DNA of 64,000 nucleotides from Streptomyces sp. ADI95-17 (GCF_003846175.1 NZ_ML123045.1:1222982-1286981), one strand, 5' to 3'; positions 21,096-30,272 are shown, numbered from the stretch's first letter. The notes: a model not told the origin generated them from the sequence alone. Numbers and translations: made by a program.

Positions 21096-21132
21096 AGAGA
21101 ATACGGGCCGCGACTGACAGTCTCCTATTCGG

Positions 21133-21807
21133 CTATTCGGCCGTCCTTTGCCCCCGCGTCCCGGTTCCGCCGCCCGGCCCCTGTCGTACGGGGCCCGCCA
21201 GCAGCCCTTCCACCAGGGCCCGTACGGAATCGGCGAACAGCCGGTCCGGGTCGGCGGGCCGGGCCAGGGCGCGGGCCAGTGCCGGGTCGTCGTCCGCGGC
21301 GGACGCGGTCCACAGATCGCCCTCGCCGGGGGACTGGACGGGGGACCGCTCCCGGTTGCGCTCGACGAGCAGGAAACCGACGGTCTGGAACTGCACCGCC
21401 CGCACCGCCGCGGCCGCCCGTGCCCCGCGCAGCCCCGCGGCGTGCACCTCGTGGACGAGGGCCTGTTGCGCGGGGAGGAACATCCGCTCGGTGAGCCCCC
21501 GTTCGTGGACCATCGCGATCAGATGCGGCCTCGCCCGCAGCTCGCGGCGCAGGGCGCGGGCGACGGAGACGATGCGGGCCGCCGGGGTCCGGCCGGCCGG
21601 GCGCAGGGTGCCCATCTCCCGCACGGTGCGCTCGACGAGGGCGTCCAGCAGCGACTCACGGTTGCCGACGTGCCAGTAGATCGAGGTGACCGCGGTGCCC
21701 AGCTCCGCGGCGAGGGCGCGCATGGTGAGGGCCTGCGGGCCGTGTTGCTTCAGCAGGGCGGCGGCCGTGTCCAGGACCTCTTCGCGGGTCAGCGACGATC
21801 GCGCCAC
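21133..21807 (-). CDS. TetR family transcriptional regulator
   Basis: A 224-residue repressor. The N-terminal helix-turn-helix (about 8-55) contains LTMRALAAELGTAVTSIYWHVGNRESLLDAL, typical of TetR; the C-terminal ligand domain is unique. It is divergent from a four-gene catabolic operon that starts 127 bases away, with a perfect palindrome (21869-21883) between them. It most likely represses that operon until a pathway intermediate binds. The C-terminal tail after about residue 200 is low complexity. Confidence 0.92.
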   Translation of the reverse strand: MARSSLTREEVLDTAAALLKQHGPQALTMRALAAELGTAVTSIYWHVGNRESLLDALVERTVREMGTLRPAGRTPAARIVSVARALRRELRARPHLIAMVHERGLTERMFLPAQQALVHEVHAAGLRGARAAAAVRAVQFQTVGFLLVERNRERSPVQSPGEGDLWTASAADDDPALARALARPADPDRLFADSVRALVEGLLAGPVRQGPGGGTGTRGQRTAE

Positions 21808-21868
21808 AGCGCTCCTCGATTCTCGGACTCCGTTACGTGCACGCCTATTTACCCTTCATCCGCGCCGG

Positions 21869-21883
21869 TGTAACTGTGTTACA
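21869..21883. promoter_or_regulatory. Candidate TetR operator, TGTAAC-TGT-GTTACA
   Basis: A perfect 6-3-6 palindrome midway in the divergent intergenic region between the TetR gene and the acetoacetate decarboxylase-like gene. A further GTTAC occurs nearer the TetR start (around 21832), perhaps a second half-site. It is AT-rich against its surroundings, as operators usually are. Binding is inferred. Confidence 0.65.
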
Positions 21884-21934
21884 GAACCCGGCACGGAGTA
21901 CCGATCCACGGACGACCGAGAAGGGTGGTACGAC

Positions 21935-22735
21935 ATGGCACGTGTACGGTACGGCGCGCGCACCGAGGCCGAGATCGCGGCGGCCCGCGCGGCCCGCTCC
22001 CAGCTCCCCGACATCTGGTCCACCGGCGTGGTGGCCCTCTGGGAGAGCGACCCCGACGCGGTGGCGGCCGTCCTCCCGCCACCTCTCAAGCCCGCCGAGC
22101 GCCCGCTCGTCCGGGCCGGCATCAGTACGGTCGAACTCCCCGGCTACCCGCTCGGCGCCGGCTCCGTCGCGGTCGCCGCCGTCCACGACGGCCACGAGGG
22201 CTGGTATCCGCTCGTCATGCCGATGACCCATGAACGGGCGCTGATCGGCGGCCGTGAGGTGTTCGGCGAACCGAAGAAGCTCGGCGAGGTGACCGTCGAA
22301 CGCGACGGCCTCGTCGTCCGCGCCGCGCTCGCCCGGCACGGCATCGCCTTCGTCGAGGTGCGCGGCGCGGTGAGCGGACCGCTCCCCCTGCCCGAACCGG
22401 CCGGCAAGCTCGACTTCTACTTCAAGTACCTGCCCGCGGTGGACGGCGAGGGCTTCGACTCCGACCCCGTCCTGGTCCACTGCACCCGCCACGAGAAGGT
22501 CCGCAGACTGGAACGGATCTCGGGCGACGTGGTGCTGCGCGAGTCGGTGTACGACCCGGTCGCCGACCTCCCGGTACGCCGGCTGGTCGAGCTCACCATC
22601 GGCGAGAAGACCAGCGACCAGCGGGGCAGGGCCGTGGCCAGGGTGAGCGGCGAGGCGCTGCTGCCGTACATCCACCAGCGCTACGACGACCCGCAGCAGA
22701 TCCACGACGGACCGCCGGAAGGGAGCGTCCGATGA
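21935..22735 (+). CDS. Acetoacetate decarboxylase family protein
   Basis: A 266-residue member of the ADC fold. The family's Schiff-base lysine region is present in GGREVFGEPKKLGEV (about residue 115), and GYPLGAGSVAV and WYPLVMPM resemble conserved neighbours. True acetoacetate decarboxylases are only one branch; others are aldolase-dehydratases acting on keto acids. It starts a four-gene operon under the divergent TetR regulator and overlaps the next gene by four bases (ATGA). A GAAGGGTGG ribosome binding site precedes the ATG at 21935. Confidence 0.88.
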   Translation: MARVRYGARTEAEIAAARAARSQLPDIWSTGVVALWESDPDAVAAVLPPPLKPAERPLVRAGISTVELPGYPLGAGSVAVAAVHDGHEGWYPLVMPMTHERALIGGREVFGEPKKLGEVTVERDGLVVRAALARHGIAFVEVRGAVSGPLPLPEPAGKLDFYFKYLPAVDGEGFDSDPVLVHCTRHEKVRRLERISGDVVLRESVYDPVADLPVRRLVELTIGEKTSDQRGRAVARVSGEALLPYIHQRYDDPQQIHDGPPEGSVR

Positions 22736-23616
22736 GACTGGAGGAGGGCCAGGTCGCCGTCGTCACCGGCGCCGCGAGCGGCATCGGCCTCGCGATGGCA
22801 CGCAGGTTCGCCGCCGAGGGACTGAAGGTCGTCCTCGCCGACGTGGAGGAGGGCGCGCTCGGCAAGGCGGCGGGCGAACTGCGCCAGGACGGTGCGCAGG
22901 TGCTGGCCAGGGCCGTCGACGTCGGCGAACGCGACTCCGTACAGGCGCTGGCCGAAGCCGCGTACGACGCCTTCGGCGCCGTGCATGTGCTGTGCAACAA
23001 CGCCGGTGTCGGCTCCGGGGCCGAGGGCCGGATGTGGGAGCACGAACCGAACGACTGGAAGTGGGCGTTCGCCGTCAATGTGTGGGGCGTCTTCCACGGC
23101 ATCCAGGCGTTCGTGCCGCGCATGATCGCCGACGGCGGCCCCGGCCATGTCGTCAACACCTCGTCCGGGGACGGCGGGATCGCCCCGATGCCGACCGCCT
23201 CCGTGTACGCGGTCACCAAGTCCGCCGTCGTCACGATGACCGAGTCGCTGTACGCGCATCTGCGGGCGGAGGGCGCGGCGGTCGGCGCCTCGGTGCTCTT
23301 CCCCGGCCCGCACATGCTCCGCACCGGACTGTGGGAGTCGCACCGCAACCGGCCGGAGCGGTACGCCAAGGAACGCCCCCGCAGGACCCCGTACCGCAGC
23401 CTCGGCCAGTGGGAGTCCGCCATGCGGGAGGCGGGCCACGAGGTGGAGTTCACCCCGGTGGAGGACGTCGCGGCGACCGTCGTGGACGGGATCCGCGCCG
23501 ACCGCTTCTGGATGCTGCCGGACAGCGAGCACAGCGACCGGCAGATCCGCGCCAGGTCGCAGTCGATGCTGGACCGGGCCAATCCGTCGTACCTGGAGAG
23601 TTTCATACTCGACTGA
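22732..23616 (+). CDS. Short-chain dehydrogenase (catabolic operon)
   Basis: A classical SDR of 294 residues. NAD(P)-binding TGAASGIG is near residue 12, the structural NNAG near 85, and the active-site Ser and Tyr-x-x-x-Lys (YAVTK) near 145-165. An unusually long C-terminal region after the barrel (about 60 residues, with TGLWESHRNRPERY) suggests a large or CoA-linked substrate. It overlaps the ADC-like gene by four bases and is followed 10 bases later by the first amidohydrolase, so it belongs to the same pathway. Confidence 0.9.
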   Translation: MRLEEGQVAVVTGAASGIGLAMARRFAAEGLKVVLADVEEGALGKAAGELRQDGAQVLARAVDVGERDSVQALAEAAYDAFGAVHVLCNNAGVGSGAEGRMWEHEPNDWKWAFAVNVWGVFHGIQAFVPRMIADGGPGHVVNTSSGDGGIAPMPTASVYAVTKSAVVTMTESLYAHLRAEGAAVGASVLFPGPHMLRTGLWESHRNRPERYAKERPRRTPYRSLGQWESAMREAGHEVEFTPVEDVAATVVDGIRADRFWMLPDSEHSDRQIRARSQSMLDRANPSYLESFILD

Positions 23617-23626
23617 GGAGCGAGCG

Positions 23627-24904
23627 ATGACCGACGACCCCTACCTGATCATCTCCTCCGACTGCCACGCCGGGCTGCCCACCGAGGAGTACCGGCCCTA
23701 TCTCGACCCCCGCTTCCACCGGGAATTCGACGACTTCCTCGCCGGGCGCGACCGCCGCCGCGAGGAGATGACCCGCCTCGGCGTACGCAACGAGGCCTTC
23801 GCCGACAAGTGGTTCCACGACAACGAGGAGGGCCTGAAAGGCGGTTGGGACGCCGCCCGGCGCCTGAAGGAACTGGACGGCGACGGGGTGGCCGCCGAGG
23901 TCGTCTTCCCCGACGCGGACGCCGTCGACAGCCGGACCGCCGCCCCGTTCGGCGTGGGCCTCGGCCTCTCCGGCGACCAGGACCCGGAGCTGGGCATGGC
24001 GGGCGCGCAGGCCCACAACCGCTGGCTCGCCGACTTCGTCTCGCAGAACCCCGAACGCCACTGCGGGGTCGCCCTGCTGCCCGTCACCGGCGAGGTCGAC
24101 CGGGTCGTCGCGGAGATCCACCGGGCGAAGGGGTCCGGCCTCGGTGCGCTGATGATCCCCTCCATGTGGGTGGACAAGGCCCCCTACCACGACCGGCGTT
24201 ACGACCCCGTCTGGGCGGCCGCCGCCGAGACGGGCATGCCCGTCGTCACCCACTCCGGCGCGGCCCCGCGCCACGAGTACGGCGACCACCTCGGGATCTA
24301 CGTCTCCGAGGTCACCTGGTGGCCGTCCCGCCCGCTCTGGTTCCTGCTCTGGTCGGGCGCCTTCGAACGCCACCCCGGGCTGCGGTTCGGCGTCGCCGAG
24401 TCCGGCTGCTGGTGGCTGCCGAACCTCCTCTGGTTCATGGACCGGCTCTACCTCGGCGCCCACGGCGGCAAGAAACTCTCGCCGTTCGCCGAACTGAAAC
24501 GGCCCCCGCACGAGTACCTGGACCGCCAGGTCTTCATCTGCGCCACCAACACCAAGCGCCGCGAACTCGCCCAGCGGTACGAGATCGGCGTCGACAACAT
24601 CCTGTGGGGCAGCGACTTCCCGCACCCCGAAGGCACCTGGCCGAACACCGCCCAGTGGCTGCGCGACACCTTCCACGACATCCCCGTCGCCGAGACCCGC
24701 CGCATGCTGGGCCTAGCCGCCGCCGAGGTGTTCGGCTTCGACACGGAAAAGCTCGCCCCGATCGCAGAACGCATCGGCCCCACCCCCGCCGAACTGGGCC
24801 AGAGCCCCGACCAGGCGGCGGTCGAGGCGTCCTGGGCCCGCTCGCGCGAGACCGGCCGGCACTGGCTGACCGGCCACGACTTCCCGGCCCTGGGGGTCGA
24901 CTGA
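23627..24904 (+). CDS. Amidohydrolase family (amidohydro_2) protein, first of a pair
   Basis: A 425-residue TIM-barrel metal-dependent hydrolase or decarboxylase of the ACMSD-like branch. The N-terminal metal motif is ISSDCHAG, the D-x-H form rather than His-x-His; a later metal histidine lies in VTHSGAAPRHE, and the last Asp in WGSDFPHPEG. Members hydrolyse C-N or C-C bonds or decarboxylate aromatic acids. It shares one base with the next gene, a paralogue of similar length, which suggests a heteromeric enzyme or two consecutive steps. ATG start with a GAGGAGCGAG ribosome binding site. Confidence 0.9.
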   Translation: MTDDPYLIISSDCHAGLPTEEYRPYLDPRFHREFDDFLAGRDRRREEMTRLGVRNEAFADKWFHDNEEGLKGGWDAARRLKELDGDGVAAEVVFPDADAVDSRTAAPFGVGLGLSGDQDPELGMAGAQAHNRWLADFVSQNPERHCGVALLPVTGEVDRVVAEIHRAKGSGLGALMIPSMWVDKAPYHDRRYDPVWAAAAETGMPVVTHSGAAPRHEYGDHLGIYVSEVTWWPSRPLWFLLWSGAFERHPGLRFGVAESGCWWLPNLLWFMDRLYLGAHGGKKLSPFAELKRPPHEYLDRQVFICATNTKRRELAQRYEIGVDNILWGSDFPHPEGTWPNTAQWLRDTFHDIPVAETRRMLGLAAAEVFGFDTEKLAPIAERIGPTPAELGQSPDQAAVEASWARSRETGRHWLTGHDFPALGVD

Positions 24905-26133
24905 TGCCCCGCGAGCGCTACACCGTCATCTCCGCCGACTGCCACGCGGGCGCGGACCTCCTCGACTACCGGCCGTACCTGGAGACGAAGTACCACGACG
25001 ACTTCGACGCATGGGCGGCGACGTACGTCAATCCGTACGAGGACCTCCTCGCCGACACCGCCGACCGCAACTGGAACTCGGAGCGCCGCCTCGCCGAACT
25101 GGAGGCCGACGGCATCGTCGCGGAGGTCGTCTTCCCCAACACCATCCCGCCCTTCTTCCCCTCCGCCTCGCTGATGGCGCCCGCGCCCTCGCGGGCGGAG
25201 TACGAACAGCGCTGGGCCGGCCTGCGCGCCCACAACCGCTGGCTCACCGACTTCTGCGCGCAGGCACCGGGCCGGCGCGCGGGCGTAGCGCAGATCCTCC
25301 TCAACGACCCGGCCGAGGCGGTCCGCGAGATCCGCCGCACCAAGGAGGCGGGGCTCACCGGCGGCATCCTGCTGCCCGGCGCCCCGCCCGGCTCGGGTGT
25401 CCCGGAGCTGTACTCGCAGACGTACGACCCGCTGTGGGCCGTCTGCGAGGAGCTGGACGTACCGGTGAACCACCACGGCGGCTCGGCCTCCCCGCCGCTC
25501 GGCGACGAACCGGCGGCCCGAGCCGTCTTCATGGTGGAGACGACCTGGTTCTCCCACCGGGCGCTGTGGCACCTGATCTTCGGCGGGGCCTTCCGCCGCC
25601 ACCCCGGACTGAAACTGGTCCTCACCGAACAGGGCTCCGGCTGGATCCCGGGCGTCGTGGAGATGCTGGACTACTACCACGGCCGCCTGGTCGCGGCGAC
25701 GGCCCGGGCGACCACCGCCGAATCCAGGTTCGGTGCGGGCCTGGCCGCCTCGATGGGCGCGAGCCCCGGCGAGGTCTGGCGCGACAACTGCTTCGTCGGC
25801 GCCAGCTTCATGCGCCCCCACGAGGTGCCGATGCGCGACCGGATCGGCCTCGACAAGATCATGTGGGGCAGCGACTACCCGCACGACGAGGGCACCGCCC
25901 CGTACACGAGGGAGGCCCTGCGGATCGCGTACGCGGGAGTGGAGCCCGAGGAGGTCGCGGCGATGACCGGCGGCAACGCGGCCCGCGTCTACGGCTTCGA
26001 CCTGGCCGCGCTCGACCGCGTCGCGGCGGAGGTCGGCCCGACGGTCGAGGAGATCGCCGAGCCGCTGAAGGAGATCCCGGCAGGCGCTACCAGCCCCGCC
26101 TTCGCCCCGGGCGGGTCGGTACGCGTCTGGTGA
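24904..26133 (+). CDS. Amidohydrolase family (amidohydro_2) protein, second of a pair
   Basis: A 409-residue paralogue of the preceding protein, likely from tandem duplication. It keeps ISADCHAG, then VNHHGGSASPPLG in place of the first copy's VTHSGAAP, and ends with WGSDYPHDEGT. The ATG overlaps the upstream stop by one base (TGATG), so translation is coupled. It closes the operon; the next gene, a VIT1 transporter, follows 25 bases later and may be read through. Differences around the second metal site suggest the two copies are not simply redundant. Confidence 0.9.
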   Translation: MPRERYTVISADCHAGADLLDYRPYLETKYHDDFDAWAATYVNPYEDLLADTADRNWNSERRLAELEADGIVAEVVFPNTIPPFFPSASLMAPAPSRAEYEQRWAGLRAHNRWLTDFCAQAPGRRAGVAQILLNDPAEAVREIRRTKEAGLTGGILLPGAPPGSGVPELYSQTYDPLWAVCEELDVPVNHHGGSASPPLGDEPAARAVFMVETTWFSHRALWHLIFGGAFRRHPGLKLVLTEQGSGWIPGVVEMLDYYHGRLVAATARATTAESRFGAGLAASMGASPGEVWRDNCFVGASFMRPHEVPMRDRIGLDKIMWGSDYPHDEGTAPYTREALRIAYAGVEPEEVAAMTGGNAARVYGFDLAALDRVAAEVGPTVEEIAEPLKEIPAGATSPAFAPGGSVRVW

Positions 26134-26158
26134 CCGGGCGGGGTGAGACCATCCCCGG

Positions 26159-26872
26159 GTGACGGATACCCGGGCGCACGACGAACCGCACGGCAATGGG
26201 CTCGGTACGCGGCTGAACTGGCTGCGTGCCGCGGTCCTCGGCGCCAACGACGGGGTGGTCTCCACCGCCGGACTGGTCGTCGGCGTGGCCGGCGCCACGG
26301 CCGACCGGGGCACCCTGCTCACCGCCGGCCTGGCGGGACTGCTGGCCGGGTCCATGTCGATGGCGGCGGGCGAGTACGTCTCGGTCTCCACCCAGCGCGA
26401 TTCGGAGATGGCCGCGCTGGCGACGGAGAAGCAGGAGCTGACGGAGGCACCCGAGGCGGAACTGGTCGAGCTGACCGGCCTGCTGGAGGGCAAGGGCCTG
26501 AGCCGCGAGGTCGCCCGCGAGGCCGCCGTCCAGCTCACCGAACGCGATGCGCTGCGCGCCCACGCGGTGGTGGAGCTGGGCATCGACCCGGACCAGCTGA
26601 CGAACCCGTGGCACGCGGCGGGCGCGAGCTTCCTGGCGTTCACGGTGGGGGCGCTGCTGCCGCTGCTGGCGATCGTGCTGCCGCCCTCGTCGCTGCGGCT
26701 CCTGGTGACCGTGCTGTCGGTACTGGCCGCGCTGGCCCTCACGGGCTGGTGGAGCGCCCGGCTGGGCGAGGCGAGGGTGGGGCCGGCGGTGCTGCGGAAC
26801 ATGGGCGGGGGAGCGTTGGCGATGGCGGTGACCTATGGGGCGGGGCATTTGTTGGGGGCGGTGGGGGTCTGA
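26159..26872 (+). CDS. VIT1/CCC1 family iron/manganese transporter
   Basis: A 237-residue membrane protein with five predicted helices. The first conserved helix holds LGANDGVVSTAGLVVGVAGA and the second GLLAGSMSMAAGEYVSVSTQRD, both hallmarks of the vacuolar iron transporter family; a Glu-rich metal-binding cytoplasmic region follows (about 85-135). Bacterial members export Fe2+ or Mn2+ from the cytoplasm. The start is GTG with only a weak ribosome binding site, consistent with coupling to the operon upstream. It ends five bases before a broken gene on the other strand. Confidence 0.9.
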   Translation: MTDTRAHDEPHGNGLGTRLNWLRAAVLGANDGVVSTAGLVVGVAGATADRGTLLTAGLAGLLAGSMSMAAGEYVSVSTQRDSEMAALATEKQELTEAPEAELVELTGLLEGKGLSREVAREAAVQLTERDALRAHAVVELGIDPDQLTNPWHAAGASFLAFTVGALLPLLAIVLPPSSLRLLVTVLSVLAALALTGWWSARLGEARVGPAVLRNMGGGALAMAVTYGAGHLLGAVGV

Positions 26873-26877
26873 GGGCT

Positions 26878-27493
26878 CTAGCCGGGCCGTACGATCCGCT
26901 CGGGCGGGAAGAGTTCGGTGCCGATGTGCCTCGGCCATGAAATCCGCGTACCGGCGCTCGAAGTCCAGGGCGGCGGCATCCGGGCGCGGGCCGACCCGTT
27001 CCCGTACGTCCTTCACCAGCTCCCGCGTCCGCTCCGCCGCGCGGGTCTGCTCCACCGCCGCGCGCGCCGCGAAGGACGGCTCGGCGGTCAGCTGCTCCAC
27101 GACATGTGCGCAGCACCGGCCGAGCAGCTCCCCGTACAGCCCGGCCGCACGCTCCGACAGCCCCGCGGCGGGCGCCGGCAGCCCGGCGGCCAGCCGCTCC
27201 GGATCCAGGTCCACGGCGAACAACCGGTCCGCCGTCAGCTCGCCCGCCGCCGCGAAGGTGTCCCGCACCGCGTCCACGGCGGCCAGCCGCTCGTGCTCCG
27301 GCAGCCCGGCGTACGACTGGGCCGGCCGGCCGCCGAGCACCTTCGCCAGCCGGTCCGGCTTCGTCGGTCGGGGGAGGGGGCGCACCGGGTCCGGGACCAG
27401 GCCCGCGCCGGGCTTCGGTGTCATCAGTGACCTGGTGACCGTCCCGATCACCGTCGTCGCCAGTCGGACCAGCGCAACTTCCAGCCCCTGCAC
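26878..27493 (-). pseudogene. Truncated NACHT N-terminal helical domain protein, probable remnant
   Basis: From a GTG at 27493 with a GGAAGAGGAA ribosome binding site, about 190 residues resemble the N-terminal helical domain of Streptomyces NACHT NTPases: GAGLVPDPVR early on, LYGELLGRCCAHVVEQL in the middle, then FAARAAVEQTRAAERTRELV and DFERRYADFMAE. The NACHT ATPase that should follow is missing. After MAE the frame becomes antisense to the VIT1 gene; in the next frame a plausible end, RHIGTELFPPERIVRPG and stop at 26878, appears, so a frameshift near 26935 is likely. The family link is from memory of such sequences. Confidence 0.5.
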
Positions 27494-27642
27494 GGCAGTT
27501 CCTCTTCCACGTCGGCCCCGGTAACGGGATCGTACGACGCCGGTGTTGGCAGAAGTCACCAAAGACTGCTGACACCGCGTCTCGCATACTTGTTGGTAAC
27601 AACGTCTAGTCCCCGGCCGACCTGCGGCTCTACGGTGCAGGC

Positions 27643-28521
27643 ATGCCGCCGAACCTGCCCGATGTAGTGCTCTGGTCCATACCGGCCTTCGTCCTGCTCA
27701 CTGTGCTGGAAATGGCCCTCCACCACTTCCACCCCGACGAGGACGCCGCCGGATACGAGGCGAAGGACGCCGTCACCAGCATCACCATGGGGCTGGGCAG
27801 CCTGGTCTTCGACCTGCTGTGGAAAGTGCCCATCGTCGCGATCTACACCGCGGTCTACGAACTGACCCCGCTCCGCGTCCCCGTGCTGTGGTGGACCGTC
27901 CTGCTGATGCTGCTCGCACAGGACTTCTTCTACTACTGGTCCCACCGCGGCCACCACGTCATCCGGATCCTCTGGGCCTGCCACGTGGTCCACCACTCCA
28001 GCCGGAAGTTCAACCTCTCCACCGCGCTGCGCCAGCCCTGGACCTCGCTGACCGTCTGGCCGTTCTACCTGCCGATGATCGCGTGCGGAGTCCATCCGGC
28101 GGCGCTCGCCTTCTGCTCGTCGGCCAACCTCGTCTACCAGTTCTGGGTGCACACGGAGCGCGTCGACAAGCTCCCCAGGCCCTTCGAGTACGTACTGAAC
28201 ACGCCCTCCCACCACCGGGTGCACCACGCGTCGCAGGGCGGCTACCTGGACCGGAACTTCGGCGGCATCCTGATCGTGTGGGACCGGCTCTTCGGGTCGT
28301 TCACCGCAGAGACCGAGCGGCCCGTGTTCGGGCTCACCAAGAACATCGACACCTTCAATCCGCTCCGCGTCGCCACCCACGAGTACGCCGCCATCGCCCG
28401 TGACGTGCGGAAGGCGGACAGCTGGAGCGAGCGGGCCGGGCGGATCTTCCGAGGGCCCGGCTGGCAGCCGGGCAGAACGGCCGCCCGTACGGCCGCCCCC
28501 GCCCAGGAGCGCACCGGATGA
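27643..28521 (+). CDS. Sterol desaturase / fatty acid hydroxylase family protein
   Basis: Integral membrane di-iron oxygenase of 292 residues. The histidine boxes are all visible: HRGHH near residue 105, HVVHHSS near 119 and HHRVHH near 192, set between hydrophobic helices. Bacterial members hydroxylate or desaturate lipids, carotenoids or hopanoids. The 3' end overlaps the lysoplasmalogenase gene by four bases (ATGA), suggesting a joint role in membrane lipid chemistry; the partner family acts on ether lipids. Confidence 0.9.
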   Translation: MPPNLPDVVLWSIPAFVLLTVLEMALHHFHPDEDAAGYEAKDAVTSITMGLGSLVFDLLWKVPIVAIYTAVYELTPLRVPVLWWTVLLMLLAQDFFYYWSHRGHHVIRILWACHVVHHSSRKFNLSTALRQPWTSLTVWPFYLPMIACGVHPAALAFCSSANLVYQFWVHTERVDKLPRPFEYVLNTPSHHRVHHASQGGYLDRNFGGILIVWDRLFGSFTAETERPVFGLTKNIDTFNPLRVATHEYAAIARDVRKADSWSERAGRIFRGPGWQPGRTAARTAAPAQERTG

Positions 28522-29207
28522 GCGCGGAGCCCGTACCGGACCGGCGGGAGCGTCTCGTACGACCGCTGTTCATCGCCTTCCTGGTGGCCTCGGCCGTCGA
28601 CCTCGTCGGCCTGCTCGCCGACGTCCCGGCGGCCCACCTCGTCGCCAAGCCACTGCTGATGCCGCTGCTGGCGGGGTATGCCGCCGCCCGGCGCGGACCA
28701 CGGCTGCTCATCGCGGCGCTGCTGTTCGGCTGGGGCGGCGACACGTTCCTGCTGGCCGACGCCGATGCCGCCTTCCTCGTCGGGATGGGCTCCTTCGCCG
28801 TTGGGCACGTCTGTTACCTGTGGCTCTTCGGACGGGCCCGCGGTTCGCTGCCCACCGGGATCGTGTACGCCGTCGTCCTGGTCACCTTCGTCGCACTGCT
28901 CTGGCCCGGGCTGCCCGCGGATATGCGGATCCCGATGACCGGCTACAGCCTGCTGCTCACGGCGATGGCGTACCGCGCCGGCACCCTCGGCAGGCACGCG
29001 GCCGTCGGCGGGGCGCTCTTCCTGCTCTCCGACGCGCTGATCGCCACCGGCATCGCGGACTGGCCGCAGCTGCCCGCCCCCGACTTCTGGGTCATGCTCA
29101 CCTACATCGCCGCGCAGTTCCTGCTGACCGTCGGAGCGCTCGCACCAGGGTCTGAATGGGGCGGTGTCGCCGCCGGGGCGTACCGTGAACGGAGTACCAG
29201 CAGCTGA
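28518..29207 (+). CDS. Lysoplasmalogenase (YhhN/TMEM86 family)
   Basis: A 229-residue membrane protein with about eight short helices. The YhhN pattern is clear: KPLLMPLLAGYA early, LLFGWGGDTFLL in the middle with its acidic residue, and FLLSDALIATGIADWP near the end. Family members hydrolyse the vinyl-ether bond of lysoplasmalogens. The ATG overlaps the sterol-desaturase-like gene by four bases, so the two are co-translated. Whether this organism makes plasmalogens is unknown. Confidence 0.88.
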   Translation: MSAEPVPDRRERLVRPLFIAFLVASAVDLVGLLADVPAAHLVAKPLLMPLLAGYAAARRGPRLLIAALLFGWGGDTFLLADADAAFLVGMGSFAVGHVCYLWLFGRARGSLPTGIVYAVVLVTFVALLWPGLPADMRIPMTGYSLLLTAMAYRAGTLGRHAAVGGALFLLSDALIATGIADWPQLPAPDFWVMLTYIAAQFLLTVGALAPGSEWGGVAAGAYRERSTSS

Positions 29208-29228
29208 GATCGGCAAGGACCCCCACGC

Positions 29229-30272
29229 ATGCGCGCCACCGTCATCCACGCCCCCCACGACATACGCGTGCAGGAGGTGCCCGACCCCGCGATCCAGCAG
29301 CCCACCGATGTGGTGCTGCGGGTCCTGCGGGCCTGCATCTGCGGCAGCGACCTGTGGGCGTACAGGGGCGAGTCCGCCCGGCAGCCGGGACAGCGCATCG
29401 GGCACGAGTTCCTCGGGATCGTCGAGGAGGCGGGCTCCGAGGTGGCCGGCTTCGCCGTCGGTGACCTCGTCGTCGCCCCGTTCGTCTGGTCCGACGGCAC
29501 CTGCGCCTACTGCGCCGAGGGGCTGACGACCTCCTGCCCGCAGGGCGGATTCTGGGGCTCGGCCGGCTCCGACGGCGGGCAGGGCGAGGCCGTGCGCGTC
29601 CCGTTCGCCGACGGCACGCTGATCAAGCTCCCCGCCGCCGCGGCCGCCGACGACCACCTGCTCACCGCGCTCCTCGCCCTGTCCGACGTGCTCGGCACCG
29701 GACACCACGCCGCCGTCGGCGCGGGCGTGAAGCCCGGCTCCACGGTCGCGGTCGTCGGTGACGGAGCGGTCGGACTCTGCGGCGTCATGGCCGCCAAGCG
29801 GCTCGGCGCCGAGCGGATCATCGCGCTCGGCCGCCATCGGGCACGTACGGACATCGCCCGCACCTTCGGCGCCACGGACGTCGTCGCCGAGCGCGGCGAG
29901 GCGGCCGTCGAAGCCGTACGGGAACTCCTCGGCGGCGAGGGCGCGCACGCCGTGATCGAGGCCGTCGGCACCGAACAGTCGATGCGCACCGCCGTCGGGA
30001 TCACCCGCGACGGCGGCTCCATCGGCTACGTCGGCGTGCCGCACGGCAGCGGCACCGGCCTGGACCTCGGCGTCATGTTCGACCGGAACATCGCCCTGCG
30101 CGGCGGCGTCGCCCCCGTGCGCACGTACATCCCGGAGCTGCTCCCCGACGTCCTGGCCGGCACGATCGACCCGTCGCCCGTCTTCGACCTGACCGTCGGC
30201 CTCGACGACGTCCCGGTCGGCTACAAGGCGATGGACGAGCGCATCGCGCTGAAGGTGCTCATCAAGCCGTGA
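29229..30272 (+). CDS. Zinc-dependent alcohol dehydrogenase family protein
   Basis: A 347-residue MDR enzyme. The catalytic-zinc site is formed by Cys in RACICGSDLW and the GHEFLGIVEE block; NAD(P) is bound by VVGDGAVGLCG around residue 178. The structural-zinc lobe is reduced (CAYCAEGLTTSC keeps three cysteines). Its closest look is to bacterial zinc-binding dehydrogenases with a GxGxxG-like fold. It starts 22 bases after the lysoplasmalogenase gene and may be part of that operon. Its end overlaps the tail of the convergent CoA-transferase gene by 11 bases. Confidence 0.9.
   Translation: MRATVIHAPHDIRVQEVPDPAIQQPTDVVLRVLRACICGSDLWAYRGESARQPGQRIGHEFLGIVEEAGSEVAGFAVGDLVVAPFVWSDGTCAYCAEGLTTSCPQGGFWGSAGSDGGQGEAVRVPFADGTLIKLPAAAAADDHLLTALLALSDVLGTGHHAAVGAGVKPGSTVAVVGDGAVGLCGVMAAKRLGAERIIALGRHRARTDIARTFGATDVVAERGEAAVEAVRELLGGEGAHAVIEAVGTEQSMRTAVGITRDGGSIGYVGVPHGSGTGLDLGVMFDRNIALRGGVAPVRTYIPELLPDVLAGTIDPSPVFDLTVGLDDVPVGYKAMDERIALKVLIKP

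Noticed and set aside
26087..27493. A 491-residue open frame on the minus strand continuing through the VIT1 gene
   Set aside because: Only its first part looks like protein; the rest is antisense to a well-supported transporter gene and has low-complexity His/Arg/Gln content.
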